Assembly: GCA_038326725.1 (NCBI GenBank)
Contig: JBBQKI010000020.1
Coordinates: 1-45,923, forward strand
Length of the DNA stretch: 45,923 nt
Source of the DNA: JBBQKI01 sp038326725
Lineage (GTDB): Bacteria > Bacteroidota > Bacteroidia > Flavobacteriales > Flavobacteriaceae
Direction: 5' to 3'
Part shown: positions 40,633-45,923 of the stretch, in pieces
Position numbering within the stretch: position 1 is the first letter of the stretch
Layout of the letters: the number at the start of each line of letters is the position of its first letter
Notes under the pieces: generated by a model
Databases searched by the model: none
What the model saw: the letters and a program-made list of their open reading frames with translations, nothing else
What the model was told of the DNA's origin: nothing
Program-made: the position numbers and the translations under genes

Positions 40633-41760
40633 ATCGCTGGTATCTATTTACATATTCCCTTTTGCAAACAAGCCTGCCACTACTGCGACTTTCATTTTTC
40701 AACTTCGCTGAAAAAGAAAAGTGAATTGGTACAAGCCCTTTGCACGGAATTGGTTTTACGAAAAGATGAAATTACAGAACCCGTCGAAACCATCTATTTT
40801 GGAGGCGGCACCCCTTCTTTATTGACGATTGAGGAATTACGATTTTTGATTGAAACAATTTATTCCAATTTCAATGTTTCCGAAAACCCCGAAATTACCC
40901 TCGAAGCCAACCCAGATGATTTATCCAATAATCTAATAATCCAATTATCTAAAAGTCCAATAAACCGCCTCAGCATTGGGGTGCAATCTTTTTTTGAAGA
41001 AGATTTAAAATTGATGAACCGGGCGCACAATGCCCGGGAAGCCCAAAAGGCAATCGAAGAAGCAACCAAATATTTTGACAATATTTCCATCGATTTAATT
41101 TACGGGATTCCAAACATGAGCAACGACCGCTGGTTACAAAATGTCGAGAAAGCAATTTCATTTAATATTCCGCATATTTCCAGTTATGCGTTGACGGTGG
41201 AACCCAACACAGCACTTAAAAAATTTATTGATACCGGGAAAATTTCCCCTGTTGATGATGCCTTGGCGGAGCAGCATTTTTTCAGTTTGGTGGATATTTT
41301 GGAAAAAAATGGGTTTGTTCATTATGAACTTTCAAATTTTGGGAAAGAAGGTTTTTTCAGTAAAAATAACACCGCTTATTGGCAAGGAAAACCCTATTTG
41401 GGCATTGGCCCTTCGGCGCATTCCTTCAACGGCAAACAGCGCAGTTGGAACATTCGGAACAATTCACATTATATTAAAAATATAGAGGCGGGAAAGCTTC
41501 CTTTAGAAACCGAAACCCTTGGCATTACCGATATATACAATGAATATATTATGACCGGTTTACGGACAATGTGGGGCGTTTCTTTGGAAAAAGTGGAAAG
41601 GGATTTTGGAAAAAATTATCTTGAATATTTACTGAAAGAAGCTCAACCTCTTTTGGAAAAAAATTTATTGATTATAGAAAACGGGGTTATAAAGGTTACG
41701 AAAAAAGGAAAATTCTTAAGTGATGGGATTGCATCGAGCCTTTTTCGTTTAAATTTATAA
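40633..41760 (+). CDS. hemW: HemW-like radical-SAM protein with no canonical start codon
   Basis: 375 residues if translation starts at the ATC at 40633. The reading frame is open from a TAA at 40615-40617, and the codons ATC ATC GCT GGT ATC TAT would give (M)AGIY, the standard N-terminus of HemW (MAGIYIHIPFC). The 4Fe-4S cysteines C11-x3-C15-x2-C18 (codons 40663, 40675, 40684) come before any ATG, GTG, TTG or CTG codon; the first CTG is 40708 and the first TTG 40726. Starting there would lose the cluster. The rest is normal: YFGGGTPSLL, ISIDLIYGIPN, GIGPSAHSF. HemW is a haem-handling relative of coproporphyrinogen dehydrogenase HemN. Either a rare AUC start, a base error or a recent mutation explains this. 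Confidence 0.82.
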   Translation: MAGIYLHIPFCKQACHYCDFHFSTSLKKKSELVQALCTELVLRKDEITEPVETIYFGGGTPSLLTIEELRFLIETIYSNFNVSENPEITLEANPDDLSNNLIIQLSKSPINRLSIGVQSFFEEDLKLMNRAHNAREAQKAIEEATKYFDNISIDLIYGIPNMSNDRWLQNVEKAISFNIPHISSYALTVEPNTALKKFIDTGKISPVDDALAEQHFFSLVDILEKNGFVHYELSNFGKEGFFSKNNTAYWQGKPYLGIGPSAHSFNGKQRSWNIRNNSHYIKNIEAGKLPLETETLGITDIYNEYIMTGLRTMWGVSLEKVERDFGKNYLEYLLKEAQPLLEKNLLIIENGVIKVTKKGKFLSDGIASSLFRLNL

Positions 41761-41769
41761 TTCCATTTG

Positions 41770-41793
41770 AGGGTTCCAAACCCTGAAAGGGTT
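41770..41793. repeat. Palindromic AGGGTT/AACCCT motif between hemW and the cyclase gene
   Basis: AGGGTT-CCA-AACCCT-GAA-AGGGTT: two alternative hairpins share the middle arm. The motif resembles short palindromes found repeatedly in Bacteroidota intergenic DNA. It may end hemW transcription, though no T run follows. Confidence 0.5.
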
Positions 41794-41807
41794 AATTAAA
41801 GAACTTA

Positions 41808-42554
41808 ATGAAAACAACCATAAATTACAATCTCAAGAATTACATCGTGGACCTTTCGAAACCGTTGGATATTTCAATCCCATTGAGGGCCTCAATGAAA
41901 AATCCCGAAGCTTGGTATTTGGACGGCCCCAAAATAGAACCCGTGAAAATGGATGGTTGGGTGGGAAAAGTTTCGGAAGGGGCGTCGGTTAATTTCAATA
42001 ATATCCATTTTAATCCCCATGCACACGGCACACATACTGAATGCATCGGGCATATTACCCCGGAATTTAATTCCGTGAACGAGGCTTTAAAAATATTTTT
42101 CTTTTTGGCGGAAGTAATTTCAGTTGCCCCCGAAACTTTGGGTGAGGATTTGATTATTTCGGAAAAGCAAATCAAACAGCGATTGAATGGAAAACAACCC
42201 GAAGCCTTGGTTATTCGGACTTTGCCCAACACTTCCCAAAAAAAATCAAGAAAATATTCAAATACCAATTGGGCCTTTTTACACGAAAACGCCGCAAAAT
42301 ATATAAGGGAAATCGGCATAAAACATTTGTTGATAGACCTGCCCTCCGTGGACCGCGAAAAGGACGAAGGGAAACTGCTGGCGCACAAAGCTTTTTGGGA
42401 TTACCCGAATGCCCCCCAGATGGACGCTACCATTACTGAATTCATTTATGTGCCCAATGGGGTAAAGGATGGCGAATATTTGCTGAACCTACAAATTGCT
42501 CCTTTCGAAAACGATGCGACTCCAAGTAAACCTGTACTTTATAAAATTATTTAG
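41808..42554 (+). CDS. Cyclase-family metal-dependent hydrolase (kynurenine formamidase-like)
   Basis: 248 residues. The family motif is HAHGTHTECIGHI (about 71-83), the metal ligands of the PF04199 cyclase fold; the N-terminal YIVDLSKPLDISIPL and the LLIDLPSVDREKDEG segment also fit. Members hydrolyse N-formylkynurenine, isatin or other amides. HGTHTE is Glu where kynurenine formamidases usually have Asp, so the substrate may differ. It starts an operon with the transglutaminase-like and MmcQ genes, with gaps of 1-2 nt. Confidence 0.77.
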   Translation: MKTTINYNLKNYIVDLSKPLDISIPLRASMKNPEAWYLDGPKIEPVKMDGWVGKVSEGASVNFNNIHFNPHAHGTHTECIGHITPEFNSVNEALKIFFFLAEVISVAPETLGEDLIISEKQIKQRLNGKQPEALVIRTLPNTSQKKSRKYSNTNWAFLHENAAKYIREIGIKHLLIDLPSVDREKDEGKLLAHKAFWDYPNAPQMDATITEFIYVPNGVKDGEYLLNLQIAPFENDATPSKPVLYKII

Positions 42555-42555
42555 T

Positions 42556-43533
42556 ATGCAACATCAAATAAAAATCAAAGGAATTTCCCCTTTTTTTCCC
42601 AGATGGATATTCATGTTTTTGTTGTTTTTGCTTTATGCCGCCACCTCTCCTGCCCAAGATTTGGAAAGGGTGGACGCGACAATTTTAATGTATCCTAAAT
42701 CCTTCGATGGCCCGGAGCAGCTTTCTAAATTCATTACCCGCGATTTTTTTACGGAAGAAGAAAAAGTGCGTGCAATTTACAGTTGGATTATTGAAAATGT
42801 TTCATATAATCTGGAGGAATTTAAGCAATTCGATTTCAGCTATAAAAAAATTAGTGAACGCAACGAAAAAGAAGTGGCAACACGTGAAAAAATTATAAAG
42901 AGGACACTTCAAAAAGGTAAAGCGGTTTGCGAAGGATATGCGATGCTTTTTGAAAAACTCTGTGAACTTCAGGGCATCGAAAATTATTTGGTACGGGGCG
43001 ATATTAAATCCAATTTTGATGATATTGGCAGGCCATTCGAAAAAACCCATATGTGGAATGTGGCATTTATTGACGGTATTCCGCACCTTTTTGACCCCAC
43101 TTGGGGCGCGGGAAAATATAAAGGCAAATTCATTAAAGAGCCAGATTATTTTTATTATAATACCCCACCGGAAAAACTCATAAACACCCATTATCCGGAT
43201 ATGGCCGAAGATTCATTTCTAAAGGAAATTCCAAGTCGGCTTGCATTTTCTGAAAGGCCTATTATTATAGAGAAAACCCTGATTGCGGAAAATATCTTAA
43301 AACCCAAAACCGGTATCATTCGGATGGAAGATTATTTTGACGAACTGTTTTTTGAAATCGAAACCATTCAAACAGATGAAATAACATATTCTTATGGCAA
43401 TGAAATTCTATCGGTGCAAAAACTCCAATCCGAAAACGGAGTAACCACTTTTAGCGTGCCATTGGAATTGGGGGTGGAAACCCTGCTCATTTATTTTAAC
43501 GGCAAGCCTGCCCTGGGCTATAAAATTAAATAA
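42556..43533 (+). CDS. Secreted transglutaminase-like (papain-fold) protein
   Basis: 325 residues from ATG 42556. An N-terminal hydrophobic segment (about 19-35, FMFLLFLLYAATSPAQ) after a long basic n-region suggests export. The transglutaminase core has the catalytic Cys in GKAVCEGYAMLFEKLC, His in KTHMWNVAFIDG and Asp in HLFDPTWGAGKY, so all three are intact. The C-terminal third has no assigned fold. Bacterial members act as proteases, amidases or cross-linking enzymes; the substrate is unknown. It starts 1 nt after the cyclase stop and ends 2 nt before the MmcQ gene, implying one mRNA. Confidence 0.82.
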   Translation: MQHQIKIKGISPFFPRWIFMFLLFLLYAATSPAQDLERVDATILMYPKSFDGPEQLSKFITRDFFTEEEKVRAIYSWIIENVSYNLEEFKQFDFSYKKISERNEKEVATREKIIKRTLQKGKAVCEGYAMLFEKLCELQGIENYLVRGDIKSNFDDIGRPFEKTHMWNVAFIDGIPHLFDPTWGAGKYKGKFIKEPDYFYYNTPPEKLINTHYPDMAEDSFLKEIPSRLAFSERPIIIEKTLIAENILKPKTGIIRMEDYFDELFFEIETIQTDEITYSYGNEILSVQKLQSENGVTTFSVPLELGVETLLIYFNGKPALGYKIK

Positions 43534-43535
43534 AG

Positions 43536-43889
43536 ATGAAGCTTGAAGAATTCCGGGATTATTGCCTCGCCAAAAGGGGCGTTACCGAATCGTTCCCTTT
43601 TGGGGAAGACACTTTGGTTTTTAAAGTGATGGGGAAGATTTTCGCTTTAACGGGGCTGCAGCAACCCGCGTCTGCAAACCTGAAATGCGAACCGGAAAAG
43701 GCAATAGAACTTCGTGAGGAATATCCGGATTTTATTTATCCGGGCTACCACATGAATAAAAAACACTGGAATACGGTGGAACTTGAAAGCCTTCCCCCGA
43801 AATTGCTTCGGGAATTGATAGATCATTCCTATGAATTGGTAGTTAATGGTTTGACCAAAAAGGAGAAAGATATACTTTCTTTGAAATAA
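43536..43889 (+). CDS. MmcQ/YjbR family protein
   Basis: 117 residues, one domain. CLAKRGVTESFPFGEDTLVFKVMGKIFALTGL and YPGYHMNKKHWNTVEL, followed by IDHSYELVVNGLTKKE, are the typical MmcQ/YjbR (cyaY-like DNA-binding) signatures. The biochemical role is not established. It is the last gene of the cyclase/transglutaminase operon, starting 2 nt after the previous stop. Confidence 0.9.
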   Translation: MKLEEFRDYCLAKRGVTESFPFGEDTLVFKVMGKIFALTGLQQPASANLKCEPEKAIELREEYPDFIYPGYHMNKKHWNTVELESLPPKLLRELIDHSYELVVNGLTKKEKDILSLK

Positions 43890-44247
43890 AAGGGAAATAC
43901 GGAAATGGATTCATTAATGCAGAATGTTTTAAGAGCCTCGCTGGGTGATTTCGTACTGGGGAAAAAGGTGGGGAACGGCGTTTGGTATATGAGCTGTGGC
44001 GTGTTTTAGCACGAACCTTTCCAAATAAAAATGGCTTTGGAAAATTTGCAGGATTTTCCAAGTGAGGACTGACCAAGCCATAGCTTATATACGGCTTAAG
44101 CTGTACTTGCAGTAAAATAATTGGGATCCAAATAAAAAAATTAGCTTACAGATCTATTTTTTCAATCCGTAAGCCTAGAATAATAATGTCAAAAATTAAT
44201 GGAGAAAAGTGTTGTTTTTTACCTCAGTTCTTTGTTGGCAGTAGTTT
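43890..44247. other. Structured gene-free block at the start of the accessory region
   Basis: 358 bp without a convincing gene. Three inverted repeats stand out: TTGGAAAAT / ATTTTCCAA at 44037-44061; AGCTTA...TAAGCT near 44082-44102; and TAGCTTAC / GTAAGcCTA at 44142-44177. A 34-codon ORF at 43905-44009 has no recognisable features. The block marks the change from core genes to the more A+T-rich tail. It could be a cassette boundary or a remnant of a mobile element. Confidence 0.5.
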
Positions 44248-45084
44248 TTATTCCACAATTTTCTTTAATTTTTCCGCTGTTTTAGGTTCAATTTCTCCGT
44301 TGTAAATTAAATCAGATGCTTTTTTATCAGTCAACATTTGGTAAAATATACAAGCGTTCAAAAAAGCACCATTTTCGTTCGGATGACTTTCATCTTCGTA
44401 AAGTTCAATTTCAGGGAATTTTGTCCGAACTTCAAAGTATTTGGTTCCGTTGTTCGATTTGATTAGGTCATTTTCTTCAGCAACTAAATTATATGATTCG
44501 TTAATTACGTTAAATTCTTGTTTTAAATTTTCAAGAACAGGTGAACAGCATTTATCCTTTTCTATTGATTTGTCAATTGACCTTGATGGATAGCAATATT
44601 GTTCAGGATATTCGTTTTTTGATGGCCAAGTTTGGAAGAGTATGAATTTACAGTTTGGATTAGAAACCAATTTTTTGATGTCAGAAATAGCTTTGTTTAC
44701 TTTTAGTTCACGATTTTCTGGGATTAAAACGCTTACAGTTCCAGTTTGTAAAATAACAATATCCCATTTTTTCTCGGCAATCTTAATTTCCGTTTCGGTC
44801 TTTTCTCCATCTTCTTTTTTTCTTGTACTAATGCCGTTTTCAGTCCTTGAGGTTATTATGTCCGATAAATGTCCTGATAAAGATTGTCCTGGAAATGTGC
44901 TTTGTTCAATTTTAATATTTGGATTCGTTTCATTCAACATTTTTTGCACGGTCTGTGGCATTTCGTGGAAATATGTCAAGCTATTTCCGATAAATAACAC
45001 ATTTATTTCGTCAGTTGTTTCTGTGTTTTGAGATTTACAACTTATTGTGGTTAATGTGATTAATATTAGAAGAAGATTTTTCAT
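44248..45084 (-). CDS. SGNH/GDSL hydrolase lipoprotein (DUF4886-like)
   Basis: 278 residues. Lipobox TISC (Cys16). Block I reads VLFIGNSLTYFHEMP (GNSLT in place of GDSL, as in DUF4886 proteins), and the last block is DESHPNENG (Asp and His of the catalytic triad). Cysteines in the middle (QYCYPSRS, KCCSP) could form a disulfide. It is unrelated by position to the other SGNH gene at 22397 and more A+T rich. It lies between the structured gene-free block and the cassette-like element at 45124, so it may be a captured gene. Confidence 0.77.
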   Translation of the reverse strand: MKNLLLILITLTTISCKSQNTETTDEINVLFIGNSLTYFHEMPQTVQKMLNETNPNIKIEQSTFPGQSLSGHLSDIITSRTENGISTRKKEDGEKTETEIKIAEKKWDIVILQTGTVSVLIPENRELKVNKAISDIKKLVSNPNCKFILFQTWPSKNEYPEQYCYPSRSIDKSIEKDKCCSPVLENLKQEFNVINESYNLVAEENDLIKSNNGTKYFEVRTKFPEIELYEDESHPNENGAFLNACIFYQMLTDKKASDLIYNGEIEPKTAEKLKKIVE

Positions 45085-45123
45085 ATTTTCAATTTATGCG
45101 CGATTTTTGTTTTTAAATGTGAG

Positions 45124-45257
45124 ATAACGCTGCGGCTTGGCGATGTGGTGGAATTTGAAAGCGAACTGAGAACTTTCGGCATGATAAAATATTTTCGTGA
45201 AAACAAATGCTCCGGCTAGACAAAATTGGCAATGGCGCTTAGCGTGTGTTATGCGGC
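45124..45257. repeat. attC-like element (ATAAC...GTTAT, 134 nt)
   Basis: The block is non-coding except for its last bases. The left end is ATAACGCTGCGGC (45124-45136); the right end is GTTATGCGGC (45248-45257). The AAC / GTT pair and length fit integron attC sites, but I could not build a convincing long stem between the arms. A perfect 10-nt inverted partner of the right end (GCCGCATAAC) is found at 45913-45922, on the other side of higBA. The higA stop codon (45249-45251) is inside the right end. Confidence 0.45.
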
Positions 45258-45548
45258 GTTGATGTTAATTTGCTTTATGTTTGACAATTCAGAATGCTTT
45301 AAAATATTTTCTTCTTCCAAATCGTAATCATCTTGTAAGCCAAGCCAAAATTTAGCTGAAGTTCCAAAAAATTTTGCCAAACGTAAAGCAGTATCGGCTG
45401 TGATCCTTCTATTGCCTTTAATTATTTCCCCTACACGTGTTTGTGGAATAAAAGTTTCTTTAGAAAGTCTGTAAGCAGTTATTTCCAACGGTAAAAGAAA
45501 TTCTTCTTTCAATATTTCTCCTGGATGAATATTTTTTAGCATTTCCAT
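45249..45548 (-). CDS. higA: HigA-family antitoxin
   Basis: 99 residues. NIHPGEILKEEFLLPLEITAYRLSKETFIPQTRVGEIIKGNRRITADTALRLAKFFGTSAKFWLGLQDDYDL is spread over positions 6-77; the HTH_3 helices are at about 23-60. This is the HigA/VapI type that binds the operator and neutralises the adjacent toxin. The start is 9 nt after the higB stop. The last codons (Asn-Ala-Ala-stop) are written in the GTTATGCGGC boundary repeat. Confidence 0.92.
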   Translation of the reverse strand: MEMLKNIHPGEILKEEFLLPLEITAYRLSKETFIPQTRVGEIIKGNRRITADTALRLAKFFGTSAKFWLGLQDDYDLEEENILKHSELSNIKQININAA

Positions 45549-45557
45549 AATTTTTAT

Positions 45558-45839
45558 TTAATGATAATCTACAATTTGTACTTCGAAAGCATTATCGTTT
45601 TCCCATTTAAAGATAATTCGCCACTGCTTATTAATTCTTATACTATAAAAGCCAACCAAATTTCCACTCAGTTTTTCCAAATGATTCGCTGGCGGAATTC
45701 TCAAATCATTTACATTTTGGGAATTGTTAATCATTCTTAATTTTCTCCTAGCGACATTTTGAATATCTGCCGGAAGTTTTCTAGATTGGATTCCTTCCCA
45801 AATCTTTTCTGTTTCTTTACCTTCAAAACTTTTAATCAC
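45558..45839 (-). CDS. higB: HigB-family toxin (RelE-like ribonuclease)
   Basis: 93 residues from GTG 45839 (VIKSFEGKETEKIWEG, read as MIKSFEG). The ending YSIRINKQWRIIFKWENDNAFEVQIVDYH is the HigB/RelE-family signature. HigB cleaves mRNA on ribosomes and is held by HigA. A TTG at 45863 lies within the promoter's -7 element (45861-45868) and is rejected. The toxin-first order is the usual HigBA arrangement. Promoter TTTG-20 bp-TACTTTTG lies upstream. Confidence 0.92.
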   Translation of the reverse strand: MIKSFEGKETEKIWEGIQSRKLPADIQNVARRKLRMINNSQNVNDLRIPPANHLEKLSGNLVGFYSIRINKQWRIIFKWENDNAFEVQIVDYH

Positions 45840-45860
45840 GGTTAACGTCTTTACTAACGT

Positions 45861-45892
45861 CAAAAGTAAGTATTAAATTTCAGATATCCAAA
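45861..45892 (-). promoter_or_regulatory. Promoter of higBA
   Basis: On the minus strand TTTG (45889-45892), 20 bp, TACTTTTG (45861-45868). It is a good match to the flavobacterial consensus and would start transcription about 18 nt before the GTG of higB. Confidence 0.75.
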
Positions 45893-45912
45893 TTTACGAT
45901 TTGCTGTTCAAT

Positions 45913-45923
45913 GCCGCATAACG
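45913..45923. other. Right-hand boundary repeat, cut by the window end
   Basis: GCCGCATAAC at 45913-45922 is the inverted partner of 45248-45257, followed by G at the last base. ATAACG here is also the start of the 45124 element (ATAACG), so a second element of the same kind may begin at the window edge. Confidence 0.5.

Noticed and set aside
43905..44009. 34-codon ORF (MDSLMQNVLRAS...)
   Set aside because: It is short, has no recognisable motif and no neighbour on the same strand that would suggest coupling. The block is hairpin-rich non-coding DNA.
43843..44076. 77-residue minus-strand frame across the mmcQ end and the structured block
   Set aside because: It overlaps the real MmcQ gene's end and shows Pro/Arg/Ser bias typical of reverse reading of non-coding DNA.
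45124..45257. Full attC secondary structure
   Set aside because: Only the ATAAC/GTTAT ends and length fit. I could not pair the inner arms well, so I call it attC-like only.
1..45923. CRISPR arrays, prophage, IS transposases, rRNA genes
   Set aside because: No regularly spaced direct repeats, no phage structural genes, no transposase motif and no rRNA sequence were seen.

Overview
The window looks like a chromosomal stretch of a Flavobacteriia/Flavobacteriaceae (Bacteroidota) genome with moderate to low G+C. The grounds are: flavobacterial-type promoters (TTTG, 19-20 bp, TAnnTTTG) in front of several genes; two secreted proteins with type IX secretion (T9SS) C-terminal sorting domains; many short lipoproteins; a DNA polymerase III alpha subunit with an N-terminal proofreading exonuclease; a ribosomal protein S16 with a long acidic tail; and DUF4271 next to hemD. 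The genus cannot be fixed from the sequence alone.

Layout. 1-6.4 kb: 3' end of leuS, a membrane Zn-peptidase, saccharopine dehydrogenase-like reductase, DUF423, pckA, then hemD with DUF4271 on the minus strand. 6.4-11.3 kb: polyprenol-phosphate sugar transferase, pyrC and a DUF4296 lipoprotein in one operon, an SDR-type reductase, tyrS. 11.5-16.6 kb: LuxE-like acyl-protein synthetase, a T9SS cargo protein, a PhoB/PhoR-like two-component pair, a MurG-like glycosyltransferase. 16.6-21.2 kb: trmB, a LysE-family exporter coupled to an alkyltransferase-like (ATL) DNA-repair protein, then an Fe-S/electron-transfer operon (Mrp, NfuA-like, ferredoxin reductase, 2Fe-2S ferredoxin). 21.2-26.4 kb, minus strand: AI-2E family permease, SGNH lipoprotein, glutaryl-CoA dehydrogenase-like enzyme, and trmN6/rimM/rpsP. 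26.5-33.9 kb: a duplicated-domain lipoprotein, dnaE with fused exonuclease, trxA, a stand-alone clpP paralogue and a DUF58 protein. 33.9-35.4 kb: tRNA-Asp(GTC) with a textbook promoter, then a second T9SS protein. 35.4-43.9 kb: nitroreductase, Na+/H+ antiporter, a TonB-C-like lipoprotein, a predicted outer-membrane protein, a GT2 glycosyltransferase, ruvC, hemW, and a cyclase/transglutaminase/MmcQ operon.

The last ~2 kb (43.9-45.9 kb) differs from the rest. It is more A+T rich and holds a structured gene-free block, a DUF4886-like SGNH lipoprotein and a HigB/HigA toxin-antitoxin pair. The TA pair sits between inverted copies of GTTATGCGGC/GCCGCATAAC, and the higA stop codon lies inside one copy. 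This resembles the edge of a gene-cassette (integron-like) array.

The observations most worth following are: (i) hemW has no ATG/GTG/TTG start that would keep its radical-SAM cysteines, so an ATC codon sits where Met is expected; (ii) two REPIN-like inverted pairs of a palindromic repeat, one of which supplies the clpP start codon; (iii) the cassette-like tail; (iv) the ATL protein with PAHR in place of PCHR; (v) an Mrp ATPase without its usual CxxC, coupled to NfuA, reductase and ferredoxin genes. I found no CRISPR array, prophage, transposase or rRNA gene.
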